From Plantactinospora sp. KBS50 (GTDB lineage: Bacteria; Actinomycetota; Actinomycetes; Mycobacteriales; Micromonosporaceae), in contig NZ_CP022961.1 in assembly GCF_002285795.1 (NCBI RefSeq), forward strand, positions 1,674,001 to 1,738,000: a DNA stretch of 64,000 nucleotides. The letters are read 5' to 3'. The translations under genes were made by a program, and so were the position numbers. The notes beneath the pieces are model-generated. The model had not been told where the DNA came from. It did no database searches and saw nothing but the letters and a program-made list of their open reading frames with translations. This document shows positions 44,780-53,027 of the stretch, piece after piece; positions within the stretch are counted from its first letter, which is position 1, and each line of letters begins with the position of its first letter.

Positions 44780-46551
44780 GCGCACTGGAATGGGTACTGC
44801 TGCTCGCGATCGCCCTGCTGGCGGCGGTCGTGGTGGTGGCCCTCGTGCTCAGCGTCCGGATCATGCGGCGGATCGGCTCCGGACGTGCCCCGGCGGCGGC
44901 CGAGGATCCGGCGTTCGCGGCCGAACGGGACCGCCAGGAGCAGTCCCTGGCGGCGCTCCGGGAAGCGGCCGACGAGGCGTCCTCCTCCGTCGACGTCGCG
45001 AAGTCCGCCGCCGCGGCCGCCCGCGCCGAGGCCGCGGGCGCCAAGGCCGAGGCGAACGCCGCGCGGGCCGAGGCACGCCGGGTGCTTGAGGCGGCCCGGG
45101 CCGAGGCGGACAACGTCCTGGACCGTGCGCACCGGCAGGCCGAGAGCGACGCCGAGCAGGTACGCGCGGCGGCCCGGCGCAGCGGGGAACGCGAGGTCGC
45201 GATGCTGGCCTCCACCACCCGGGAACAGGCCGCCGAGGTGGAGCGGCGGGCGCAGCGGATGGACGAACGCGAGCGGCTGCACACCGAGGAGGTCGAGCGG
45301 CTGGCCGAGCGGGAGCGCCGGCTCACCGTCGCCACGGCGGAACTGGCCGCCCGGGAGGCCGCGCTGACCGTCCGGGAGGAGGCGCTCGCGGTCGGCGAGG
45401 AGGCGTACCGGCGGGAGCTGGAGCGGATCGCCGGGCTCACCGCGGACGCCGCCCGGCAGGAACTGGTGGAGGCCATCGAGGGCCAGGCGAAGCGGGAGGC
45501 CGCGATCCTGGCCCGGGACATCGAGAGCGACGCGCGGGCCACCGCCGAACAGCGCGCCCGGCACATCGTTGTGGACGCCATTCAGCGGGTGGCCAGCGAA
45601 CAGACCGCGGAGAGCGTGGTCAGCGTGCTGCACCTGCCCGGCGACGAGATGAAGGGCCGGATCATCGGCCGCGAGGGCCGCAACATCCGGGCCTTCGAGT
45701 CGGTGACCGGAGTCAACCTGATCATCGACGACACCCCGGAGGCGGTGCTGCTGTCCTGCTTCGATCCGGTGCGCCGGGAGGTCGGCCGGCTCACCCTGGA
45801 GAAGCTGGTGCTGGACGGCCGGATCCATCCGCACCGCATCGAGGAGGTCTACGACCACGCCCGGCAGGAGGTCGCCGGCCTGTGCCGGCGGGCCGCCGAG
45901 GACGCGCTGGTCGAGGTGGGCATCACCGAGATCCACGACGAGTTGGTCACGCTGCTCGGCCGGCTGCGCTACCGCACCTCGTACGGGCAGAACGTGCTCA
46001 AGCATCTCGTCGAGACCGCGCACATCGCCGGGATCATGGCATCGGAACTGCGGCTGGACGTACCCACCGTCAAGCGGGCGGCGTTCCTGCACGACATCGG
46101 CAAGGCGCTCACCCACGAGGTCGAGGGCAGCCACGCGATCATCGGCGCCGACCTGGCCCGCAAGTACGGCGAGAGCGAGGACGTGGTGCACGCCATCGAG
46201 GCGCACCACAACGAGGTGCCGCCGCAGACCATCGAGGCGGTGCTCACCCAGGCGTCGGACGCCTGCTCCGGGGGCCGTCCCGGGGCTCGCCGGGAGAGCC
46301 TGGAGGCGTACGTCAACCGGCTGGAGCGGATCGAGGAGATCGCCGGCGGCAAGTCGGGGGTGGAGAAGGTCTTCGCGATGCAGGCCGGTCGGGAGATCCG
46401 GGTGATGGTCAAGCCGGACGACGTCGACGACATCGCGGCCGCCGTGCTGGCCCGGGACGTGGCCAAGCAGATCGAGGAGGAACTGACGTACCCGGGGCAG
46501 ATCCGGGTGACGGTGGTCCGGGAGTCCCGGGTGACCGAGATCGCCCGCTGA
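44776..46551 (+). CDS. rny: Ribonuclease Y
   Basis: A 591-residue membrane-anchored endoribonuclease starting mRNA decay. It has an N-terminal transmembrane segment (WVLLLAIALLAAVVVVALVL), a long coiled coil rich in Ala/Arg/Glu to about residue 270, a KH domain with GRIIGREGRNIRAFE, and an HD domain with FLHDIGKALTHEVEGSH. Start ATG overlaps the upstream ORF by 4 bp. In this phylum RNase Y often accompanies RNase J (1-1689). Confidence 0.93.
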   Translation: MSALEWVLLLAIALLAAVVVVALVLSVRIMRRIGSGRAPAAAEDPAFAAERDRQEQSLAALREAADEASSSVDVAKSAAAAARAEAAGAKAEANAARAEARRVLEAARAEADNVLDRAHRQAESDAEQVRAAARRSGEREVAMLASTTREQAAEVERRAQRMDERERLHTEEVERLAERERRLTVATAELAAREAALTVREEALAVGEEAYRRELERIAGLTADAARQELVEAIEGQAKREAAILARDIESDARATAEQRARHIVVDAIQRVASEQTAESVVSVLHLPGDEMKGRIIGREGRNIRAFESVTGVNLIIDDTPEAVLLSCFDPVRREVGRLTLEKLVLDGRIHPHRIEEVYDHARQEVAGLCRRAAEDALVEVGITEIHDELVTLLGRLRYRTSYGQNVLKHLVETAHIAGIMASELRLDVPTVKRAAFLHDIGKALTHEVEGSHAIIGADLARKYGESEDVVHAIEAHHNEVPPQTIEAVLTQASDACSGGRPGARRESLEAYVNRLERIEEIAGGKSGVEKVFAMQAGREIRVMVKPDDVDDIAAAVLARDVAKQIEEELTYPGQIRVTVVRESRVTEIAR

Positions 46552-46595
46552 CGGTTGCCGGCCGGTCCGGTTTGGTGGGTGGGCCGGTTTGGTGG

Positions 46596-46663
46596 GTGGG
46601 CCGGGAGCCCGCCCACTCTGGGCGGTCAGGCTTGATCCCGTCGTGGGCGGGCTCCCGGCCCAT
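46596..46663. repeat. Palindromic intergenic element, single copy
   Basis: A 21-bp stem (46596-46616 pairs with 46643-46663, one G-T mismatch at the base) encloses a 26-nt loop containing CGGTCAGGCTTGATCCCGTC. A near-identical loop and stem recurs at 52.1 kb. Flanking DNA has two short tandem repeats (17 bp at 46567-46600; 19 bp at 46658-46695). It lies between the convergent ends of rny and gluD, so it may terminate or attenuate both. Confidence 0.85.
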
Positions 46664-46728
46664 CTCGACGGGTCCGGCCCATCTCGACGGGTCCGGCCCG
46701 GCCGAACGCCTCGGACGGCGGCTGGTGC

Positions 46729-47697
46729 TCAGGTGGTGGTGCCGGCGACGGCCTCGGTCTCCAGTTCGGTGCCGGCGGCGCCGGTTCCGGTGGCCGCGGT
46801 GCGCCGGCCGCGGGAGAGCCGCTGCTGCACGTAGTGGGCCAGCTTGGACAGCGAGTAGTTCACGGCGATGAAGGCCGCGCCGATCACCAGGTACACCTGG
46901 ATCGGGTTGCCCAGCACGCCGATGACCTGCTTGGCGATGTTCAGCGTGTCCTCGTAGCTGATGATGAAGCCGAGCGAGGTGTCCTTGAGGATCACCACGA
47001 GCTGACTGATCAGCGCCGGAAGCATGATCCGGTACGCCTGCGGCAGCAGGACGAGCCGGGTGGTCTGGAACGGTGACAGCCCGATCGCGGCGGCGGCCTC
47101 GGACTGTCCGCCGGGCAGCCCCTCCATGCCCGAGCGCAGGATCTCGGCGATGACCACCATGTTGTAGATGGTCAGGCCGAGCACCAGGTACCACAGGTTG
47201 TCGAGGCTGACACCGAACTCGGGCAGGCCGCGGGCCACGAAGAAGATGGTGAGCACCACCGGCAGGCCGCGGAACACCTCGACGCAGAACCGGGTGACCA
47301 CCGACAGCAGCCGGCTCAGCCAGCGAAGGGCGAGACCGACCGGCACGCCCACGCCGGTGAACCGGCGCCGGGTGAGGCCGCGCAGTTGCACCCGCAACAC
47401 CGCCAGCAGGGTGCCGCAGACCAGCGAGGAGACGATGGCCAGCACGGCGGCGATGGCGGTGCGGCGCAGGCCGGTGCCGAGCCGTTGCCACACCTGCGCG
47501 AAGTACTCGTTGGAGGGGTCGACAAGCGGTCCCCACAGCTCCATCGAGAACTGGCCCTTGTCGTCCAGCGGACGGTAGATCAGCAGGTAGGCCAGCAGCA
47601 CCAGCAGGACGGTGGCGATGACGCTGCTGATCCAGGTGATCCGGCGCTGCCGCGGCCCGGGTGCGTCGTAGAGGACGCTGGTCTGCTGCTGGCTCAT
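46729..47697 (-). CDS. gluD: Amino-acid ABC transporter permease, GluD-type
   Basis: A 322-residue permease with five or more membrane helices. The EAA loop is SEAAAAIGLSPFQTTRLVLLPQA, and VEVFRGLPVVLTIFFVARGLPEF is typical of polar amino-acid permeases. A basic/Thr-rich tail ends the protein. ATG at 47697 (MSQQQTSVLYDAPG) overlaps the gluC stop by 4 bp. It pairs with GluC as a heterodimer. Confidence 0.9.
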   Translation of the reverse strand: MSQQQTSVLYDAPGPRQRRITWISSVIATVLLVLLAYLLIYRPLDDKGQFSMELWGPLVDPSNEYFAQVWQRLGTGLRRTAIAAVLAIVSSLVCGTLLAVLRVQLRGLTRRRFTGVGVPVGLALRWLSRLLSVVTRFCVEVFRGLPVVLTIFFVARGLPEFGVSLDNLWYLVLGLTIYNMVVIAEILRSGMEGLPGGQSEAAAAIGLSPFQTTRLVLLPQAYRIMLPALISQLVVILKDTSLGFIISYEDTLNIAKQVIGVLGNPIQVYLVIGAAFIAVNYSLSKLAHYVQQRLSRGRRTAATGTGAAGTELETEAVAGTTT

Positions 47698-48401
47698 CGG
47701 GCCACCGCCTGTCGCTTCTCCAACCGGTCGAGCAGCATGCCGAGCGGAACGGTCATGATCAGATAGCCGATCGAGACGCCGATGGCCACCGGGATGAAGG
47801 CGTGGCCCTCGGCCGAGGTGAGCTGGTCGGAGGTCTGTGCGAGGTCGCCGACCACGCCGAAGAAACCGGCGAGCGCCGAGTTTTTGATCATGGCGATGAT
47901 GACCGAGCCGAGCGGCACGACCGCGGCCTTCCATGCCTGCGGCAGCACGACGTGCCGCAGGTTCTGCCCGAAGGTGAGGCCGAGCGACCGGGCGGCCTCG
48001 GCCTGGCCGGCGGACACCGCGTTCACCCCGGAGCGCAGCGCCTCGCAGACGAAGGCCGCCGTGTAGACCACGAGCGCGATCACGACGAACCGGAAGTACG
48101 GCAGATCGGTGCCGAGCCGGCGCATCACCGTGTCCAGCCCGGGGACCCGCAGGAAGTCGGCGTTCGAACCGAGCGCCGGCAGGCCGAACGCGGCGAAGAA
48201 CATCACCACGGTCAGCGGTACGTTGCGGAAGATCGTCACGTACGCCGTGCCCACCGCGCGCAGCGGCGGGATCGGCGAGATCCGCAACACCGCGACCAGG
48301 GTGCCCAGGATGAGCGCCCCGATCGCGGCGAGCACGCAGATCTGGAGGGTGACCCAGAAGCCGCCGACGAAGACGTCGAACCTGTCGACCAGGACGCTCA
48401 C
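47694..48401 (-). CDS. gluC: Amino-acid ABC transporter permease, GluC-type
   Basis: A 235-residue permease with the His/Glu/Gln-type sequence VGTAYVTIFRNVPLTVVMFFAAFGLP. The EAA loop is AGQAEAARSLGLTFGQNLRHVVLPQAWKAAV. The GTG at 48401 has GGAGG 7 bases upstream and is chosen over a TTG at 48443 that lacks a site. It follows gluB by 67 bp. Confidence 0.9.
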   Translation of the reverse strand: MSVLVDRFDVFVGGFWVTLQICVLAAIGALILGTLVAVLRISPIPPLRAVGTAYVTIFRNVPLTVVMFFAAFGLPALGSNADFLRVPGLDTVMRRLGTDLPYFRFVVIALVVYTAAFVCEALRSGVNAVSAGQAEAARSLGLTFGQNLRHVVLPQAWKAAVVPLGSVIIAMIKNSALAGFFGVVGDLAQTSDQLTSAEGHAFIPVAIGVSIGYLIMTVPLGMLLDRLEKRQAVAR

Positions 48402-48468
48402 GCCGTTGCCTCCATGTATCGCCCTCCAGATCCGCGTGCTCAACCCTGCCGTGGGTGCCGGTACCCGA

Positions 48469-49347
48469 TCAGTACCGGTTGAGGGTGGGCGGGTCGCCCA
48501 GGGTGGCGCCGAACTTGCCGGCGGTGTCGTCCCACGCCTTCTTCCACGATCCGTCGCCGAACGCCTTCTCCAGCACGTCGTTGATGAAGTTGCGGAAGTC
48601 CGTGTCGTCCTTCTTCACCCCGATGCCGTACGGCTCCTTGGTGAAGTTGTCGCCGGCCATCTTGAACGACGCCTCGTCCTTGGCGATGTAGCCGAGCAGG
48701 ATGACGTTGTCGGTGGTGACCGCGTCGACCTGCTGACCCTTCAGCGCGTCCCGGCACTTGTCGTACGTGTCGAAGAGCACGAGCTGGCTGGCCACGTCCT
48801 TGACGTACTTCTTGATCTCCTCGGCCGGGGTGGAGCCGGTGACCGAGCAGACCTTCTTGCCGCCGTCCTTGAACGAGTCCGGCCCGGTGATCGAGCTGTC
48901 GTCCTTGCGCACCATGATGTTCTGCCCGGCCTCGTAGTACGGCCCGGCGAACGCGACGCGCTCCTTGCGGGTGTCGTTGATCGTGTACGTCGCCGCCACG
49001 AGGTCCACGGTGCCGTTCTGGATGACGTCCTCGCGGACCTTGGAGGGCGTCTCGACGTACTCGATCTTGCTCTCCGGGATACCCAGCTCCTTGACGATGA
49101 GCTTGGCGATCTCCACGTCGAAGCCCTCGGGCTTGCCGGACAGGCCCTTCTGGCCGAAGCCCGGCTGGTCGAACTTCGTGCCGACCTTGATCGCCTGGGC
49201 CTTGTTCAGCCGCTCCATCGTGCTGCCGGCCGGGAAGGACTTGTCGGGGTCGGCGCCGCCGCTCCCGCTGTCGTCGCCGCCGCAGGCGGCCACCCCGAAC
49301 GACAGTGCCGCGACCGCGGCCAGCGCTCCAATCCGCGTCATTCGCAT
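48469..49347 (-). CDS. gluB: Glutamate/polar amino-acid-binding lipoprotein, GluB-type
   Basis: A 292-residue periplasmic-binding-type lipoprotein. The signal peptide ends at a lipobox (SFGVAAC), so the protein is tethered to the membrane. SBP family 3 marks include GKPEGFDVEIAKLIVKELG and VDLVAATYTINDTRKERVAFAGPYYEAG. ATG at 49347 with AAGGG upstream is preferred to a TTG three codons earlier. Ligand is likely glutamate by analogy with corynebacterial gluABCD. Confidence 0.9.
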   Translation of the reverse strand: MRMTRIGALAAVAALSFGVAACGGDDSGSGGADPDKSFPAGSTMERLNKAQAIKVGTKFDQPGFGQKGLSGKPEGFDVEIAKLIVKELGIPESKIEYVETPSKVREDVIQNGTVDLVAATYTINDTRKERVAFAGPYYEAGQNIMVRKDDSSITGPDSFKDGGKKVCSVTGSTPAEEIKKYVKDVASQLVLFDTYDKCRDALKGQQVDAVTTDNVILLGYIAKDEASFKMAGDNFTKEPYGIGVKKDDTDFRNFINDVLEKAFGDGSWKKAWDDTAGKFGATLGDPPTLNRY

Positions 49348-49415
49348 GTGCTGCAACCCTTCTTCGGCGGAACGTGCCGACCCGGATCCGGGCCGACACG
49401 CTCCACGGTGGACAA

Positions 49416-50162
49416 CTAGTGGGTCAGGATCTTGGAGAGGAAGTCCTTGGCCCGCTCGCTGCGCGGGTTCGCGAAGAACTCCGAGGGCGGGGCGTCCTCG
49501 ACGAGTTGCCCGTCGGCCATGAAGATGACCCGGTTGGCGGCGTGCCGGGCGAAGCCCATCTCGTGCGTGACCACCACCATGGTCATCCCGTCCCGGGCCA
49601 GTGAGGTCATCACGTCCAGCACCTCGCCGACCATCTCCGGGTCCAGCGCGCTGGTCGGCTCGTCGAAGAGCATCGCCTTGGGCTGCATGGCCAGCGCCCG
49701 GGCGATCGCCGCCCGCTGCTGCTGGCCGCCGGAGAGCTGCGCCGGGTACTTCTCCGCCTGGTTGGCGATGCCGACCCGGTCGAGCAGGGCCATGGCCCGC
49801 TCCCGGACCGCGGCGGGCTTCTCCTTGCGGACCTTGATCGGACCGAGCGTGACGTTTTCCAGAATGGTCTTGTGGGCGAACAGGTTGAACGACTGGAAGA
49901 CCATGCCGACCTCGCTGCGCAGCCGGGCCAGCGGACGGCCCTCGGCCGGCAGCGGCTGGCCGTCGAAGGTGATGCTGCCGGAGTTGATCGGCTCAAGTCG
50001 GTTGATGGCGCGGCACAGTGTCGACTTTCCGGAACCGGACGGACCGATGACCACGACGACCTCGCCCCGATCGACCGAAAGGTTCACGTCCTGCAGCACA
50101 TGCAGCGGGCCGAACCACTTGTCGACCGCTTCGAGCACGATGAGCGGTTCGCCGGTCGTCAC
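49416..50162 (-). CDS. gluA: Amino-acid ABC transporter ATP-binding protein, GluA-type
   Basis: A 248-residue ABC ATPase. Walker [10 protein letters not shown] (40-48), Q-loop MVFQSFNLF, signature LSGGQQQR, Walker [12 protein letters not shown] and the H-loop VTHEMGF are all present. Starts with GTG. First gene of gluABCD on the minus strand. Confidence 0.93.
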   Translation of the reverse strand: MTTGEPLIVLEAVDKWFGPLHVLQDVNLSVDRGEVVVVIGPSGSGKSTLCRAINRLEPINSGSITFDGQPLPAEGRPLARLRSEVGMVFQSFNLFAHKTILENVTLGPIKVRKEKPAAVRERAMALLDRVGIANQAEKYPAQLSGGQQQRAAIARALAMQPKAMLFDEPTSALDPEMVGEVLDVMTSLARDGMTMVVVTHEMGFARHAANRVIFMADGQLVEDAPPSEFFANPRSERAKDFLSKILTH

Positions 50163-50420
50163 CGTTGTTCTCCCGTTCTGTCGGTCGCCGTCCTGGTCGC
50201 CGTCCGCCCGTGCCGGTCCGGGGATGGCCGGGGCGCCTCACCTGTGTGCGCAACTGTAGGCGGGACCGCGTTCCAGCACGCCACCAGAGAGGTCACGGAG
50301 CAATAACACCAGGCGGGTGCAAGCAACCCCCGGGCGTCCGCGTCCGGCGCCGGGCCGCCGTCCGGTCCGCCGGGGCGACGGGCAGGATGGAACCGTCCGC
50401 GTACGCGGAGAGGAGCGGCG

Positions 50421-51413
50421 ATGGAAGCGGTCCGACTGACGCAGTACGCCCGGGGTGGCGGCTGCGCCTGCAAGATCCCGCCCGGTGAGCTGGAGGCCGT
50501 GGTGGCCGGGCTGGGCATCCCGACCGGCGGTGACCGGTCCGACCTGCTGGTGGGGACCGAGAACGGCGACGACGCCGCGGTGGTCCGGCTGGACGAGCGG
50601 ACCGCCGCCGTCGCCACGGTGGACTTCTTCACCCCGGTGGTGGACGACCCGTACGACTGGGGCCGGATCGCCGCCTGCAACGCCCTGTCCGACGTGTACG
50701 CCATGGGCGGTACCCCGCTGGTCGCGCTGAACCTGCTCTGCTGGCCCCGGGACGTCCTGCCGATGGAGATCGCCGGCGAGGTGCTGCGCGGCGGCTACGA
50801 CCTGGCCCGGCAGGCCGGCTGTCACCTGGCCGGCGGGCACAGCGTGGACGACGACGGCCCCAAGTACGGCCTCGCGGTGACCGGGCTGGTCCGGCCGGAC
50901 GAGATGATCACTCTGGACGCGGGCCGGCCGGGTCTGCCGCTGTCGCTGACCAAACCGCTCGGCGTGGGTGTGCTCAACTCGCGGCACAAGGCGACCGGCG
51001 AGGTCTTCCCGGCGGCGGTGGCCGCGATGACCACGCTCAACCGGGACGCGGCCCGTGCGGCCGTGGCGGCCGGCATCCGGTGCGGCACCGACGTGACCGG
51101 CTTCGGCCTGCTCGGGCACCTGTCCAAGCTGGCGCGGGCGAGCGGCCTGACCGCGGTCGTGGACCGGGCTCGCGTTCCCTATCTCGACGGGGCGCGGGCG
51201 GCCGTGCGGGACGGCCACGTCAGTGGCGGCACCAAGCGCAACCTGGCCTGGGTGCAACCGTGGACGGAGTTCGGCGACACCCCGCAGGAGGACCGGCTGT
51301 TGCTGGCGGACGCGCAGACCTCGGGCGGGCTGCTGGTCGCCGGCGAGGTGCCCGGCGGGGTGGTGATCGGCGAGCTGCGGGCGCGCGGCGAGGCGATGCT
51401 GGTGGTCGGATAA
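50421..51413 (+). CDS. selD: Selenide, water dikinase
   Basis: A 330-residue enzyme making selenophosphate from selenide and ATP. The Gly-rich N-terminal active-site loop GGGCACKIPP has C15 and C17 with catalytic K18, where some organisms have selenocysteine. Metal/ATP residues lie in ENGDDAAVVRL and VDFFTPVVDDPYDWG. Neither selA, selB, a selenouridine synthase nor tRNA-Sec is nearby. Confidence 0.92.
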   Translation: MEAVRLTQYARGGGCACKIPPGELEAVVAGLGIPTGGDRSDLLVGTENGDDAAVVRLDERTAAVATVDFFTPVVDDPYDWGRIAACNALSDVYAMGGTPLVALNLLCWPRDVLPMEIAGEVLRGGYDLARQAGCHLAGGHSVDDDGPKYGLAVTGLVRPDEMITLDAGRPGLPLSLTKPLGVGVLNSRHKATGEVFPAAVAAMTTLNRDAARAAVAAGIRCGTDVTGFGLLGHLSKLARASGLTAVVDRARVPYLDGARAAVRDGHVSGGTKRNLAWVQPWTEFGDTPQEDRLLLADAQTSGGLLVAGEVPGGVVIGELRARGEAMLVVG

Positions 51414-51517
51414 CCGACCCCAGGAGTGCCGATAGCGGACAATTCAGGCTTAAATGGTCACAGACCGGTAACTTCGCCCCAGTCGGACGCCGCGGACCCG
51501 CACCATCGTCTCAGGAG

Positions 51518-51570
51518 GCGAACCGTCCGGTTCGCGGGGGGAGGGCCGGCCGAGCCCGTACGCGGGCTCG
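51518..51570 (+). promoter_or_regulatory. Two perfect tetraloop hairpins in the leader of an unknown gene
   Basis: Hairpin 1 is GCGAACC-GTCC-GGTTCGC (51518-51535). Hairpin 2 is CGAGCCCG-TACG-CGGGCTCG (51551-51570), extendable by four CCGG pairs past one bulged base. They stand 105 bp after selD and 37 bp before the next ATG. They may terminate selD transcription or form a structured 5' leader; no T-tract is visible. Confidence 0.5.
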
Positions 51571-51606
51571 CCGGTCCGGCAGGCACCAACGAAAGGTGGG
51601 GGCGGC

Positions 51607-52089
51607 ATGACCGAACTCTGGAACTGGAAAGTCGACGACGACCTGGTCCGGGTGGAGGTCTACCAGGCGTTGGCCGAGTCACTCGGCCGGCCGGTGGTGC
51701 CGCTCGGCGCCCACGACCCCGGTCGGATCCCGATCGGCGCGGTGCTGGCCGACGTGTGGTGCCGCCCCGGCGAGTTCGCGCTGTCCATCGACTGCTACGG
51801 GCCGCCGGCGGGGCTGGTCGAACACGTCGCGGTCGCGGCGCTGTCCCGCCGGCTGGATCGGCGCTGCCTGCTGGTGGACGACACCTACGACGGCGGTCGC
51901 CACCTGCTGATCGGCCCGGACGGCACCGTCCGGCCGGTGCACTTCGACGTGCTGGAGACCGACGACGGCGAGGTGCTGAGCAACCAACGGCTGTGCAGCA
52001 CGGCGGAGCCGGGATGCCGGGGCTGGTCGCTGTGCGGGCAGTCGCGCTGGGCGCCGGACTCGGTGCTGCCGGCCCTGGTCGCGGCCTGA
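51607..52089 (+). CDS. Uncharacterised protein with C-terminal Cys cluster
   Basis: A 160-residue soluble protein starting MTELWNWKVDDDLVRVEVYQ. No family recognised. Three cysteines cluster near the C-terminus (LCSTAEPGCRGWSLCGQ), and others lie at VWCRPG and SIDCYG. The mixed alpha/beta pattern with DGTVRPVHFDVLETDDGEV suggests a compact fold. GAAAGGTGGGGG precedes the ATG. It ends at the palindromic array. Confidence 0.6.
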   Translation: MTELWNWKVDDDLVRVEVYQALAESLGRPVVPLGAHDPGRIPIGAVLADVWCRPGEFALSIDCYGPPAGLVEHVAVAALSRRLDRRCLLVDDTYDGGRHLLIGPDGTVRPVHFDVLETDDGEVLSNQRLCSTAEPGCRGWSLCGQSRWAPDSVLPALVAA

Positions 52090-52132
52090 CCCGTCGCGAC
52101 AGGTGCGGGCGACCGTCGCGACAGGTGGGGTG

Positions 52133-52365
52133 GGGTGGGGCGGGAGCCCACCCACTCCGGACGGTCAGGCTTGATCCCTTCGTGGGCGGGCTCCCGCCCC
52201 ACCCACGATCCCGTTCCGGGCGGTCAGGCTTGATCCCTTCGTGGGCGGTCTCCCGGCCCGCCGACGGTCCCGTTGCGGGCCGTCGGGCGTGATCCCTTCG
52301 TGGGCGGTCTCCCGGCCCGCCGACGGTCCCGTTGCGGGCCGTCGGGCGTGATCGCCGCGTGGTTG
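52133..52365. repeat. Palindromic element expanded into 59-bp tandem array
   Basis: GATCCCTTCGTGGGCGG occurs at 52173, 52232 and 52291, exactly 59 bp apart, and a decayed copy starts at 52350. The full units 52232-52290 and 52291-52349 are identical by eye. The first period is flanked by an inverted repeat (52133-52155 with 52182-52204, one mismatch) around a 26-nt loop almost identical to that at 46617-46642. It lies between the convergent 160-residue gene and the DUF2277 gene and fills that 314-bp gap. Confidence 0.88.
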
Positions 52366-52403
52366 CGCCGTCGACCCCGGCTTCGGCCTTGGCCTGGGGC
52401 GGA

Positions 52404-52637
52404 TCAGTGGCCGGTTGGCCTGGTCGCGGCCGGTCGGCCGACCACGAGCTGATCGAGCAACTCGGTGGTGGCGGCGGCGATCGCACTCACGGCGGCGTCG
52501 AACGCCGCGGCGTTGTGCGGCGCCGGCCGGCGGAACCCGCTGATCTTCCGCACGTACTGCAGGGCCGCGGCCTCGACGTCCGCGGGCGTCACCTGCTCGG
52601 CGTACGGCTCACGCAGCGTCTTGATGCTCCGGCACAT
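52404..52637 (-). CDS. DUF2277 family protein
   Basis: A 77-residue protein with the DUF2277 pattern: MCRSIKTLREPYAEQVTP, then AALQYVRKISGFRRPAPHN and AAFDAAVSAIAAAT. Function unknown. GAGGAGGAG precedes the ATG. It is divergent from the fxs cluster and shares the intergenic space with fxsA. Confidence 0.85.
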   Translation of the reverse strand: MCRSIKTLREPYAEQVTPADVEAAALQYVRKISGFRRPAPHNAAAFDAAVSAIAAATTELLDQLVVGRPAATRPTGH

Positions 52638-52740
52638 GTCTCCTCCTCGTCCCCTCGCGACCGGCAGGCCGCCGGGCCCGATGCCGGGCCGGGAGCTGCC
52701 ATTTCGATCCTGTCATGGGCCGGTGACATAACGTCGAGAA

Positions 52741-52765
52741 CTCTCTATCCTTGCCAGATAGGGAG
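52741..52765 (+). promoter_or_regulatory. Stem-loop/dyad upstream of fxsA
   Basis: CTCTCTATC-CTTGCCA-GATAGGGAG forms a 9-bp stem (one G-U) with a 7-nt loop, 59 bp before the fxsA GTG. A TAACGT -10-like box lies just upstream (52729-52734). It could be an operator or a leader hairpin of the fxs transcript. Confidence 0.45.
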
Positions 52766-52824
52766 GCCGGCGGCTGTCCCGGCCGCGCCTCGTGCCGTGC
52801 GTCTCGGCCCAAGGGAGAATTATC

Positions 52825-53007
52825 GTGGACCACGCCGGAGCCAAGCCGTCCCATCTCGCAGCCCTGGACCAGTTGCTTCGCACCCCCCTTGCCCGACTCG
52901 CGGTCGAGCGCGAGCACGGGCTGGACGCCGTGCTGACCCGTATCCGCAGCCGTGAGTCGGAGCGGACGGACGCGCTGCCGGCCGGCGGCTTCAACTCCTG
53001 CATCTGA
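52825..53007 (+). CDS. fxsA: FxSxx-COOH RiPP precursor peptide FxsA
   Basis: A 60-residue precursor ending exactly in FNSCI, which fits the FxSxx-COOH rule (Phe, any, Ser, two residues, stop). The leader contains HLAALDQLLRTPLARLA and EHGLDAVLTRIRSRE, resembling the conserved recognition region of the family. FxsB-type enzymes cross-link the Phe ring to the Ser beta carbon within F-x-S, so a three-residue cyclophane at F56-N57-S58 is expected. C59 is the only Cys and could carry a further bond. GTG at 52825 follows AAGGGAGAA; 20 bp separate it from fxsB. Confidence 0.93.
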   Translation: MDHAGAKPSHLAALDQLLRTPLARLAVEREHGLDAVLTRIRSRESERTDALPAGGFNSCI

Positions 53008-53027
53008 ACCGGTCGCCGGGTGGGCCG

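Noticed and set aside
50164-50420. tRNA-Sec or other tRNA near selD.
   Set aside because: I could not form a cloverleaf with a TTCGA-type T-arm in the intergenic sequence. No tRNA was found in any other gap by eye.
52133-52365. A CRISPR array or integron 59-base-element array.
   Set aside because: The 59-bp period has no alternation of constant repeat and variable spacer, no cas genes or integrase, and no attC core sites; whole units are identical.
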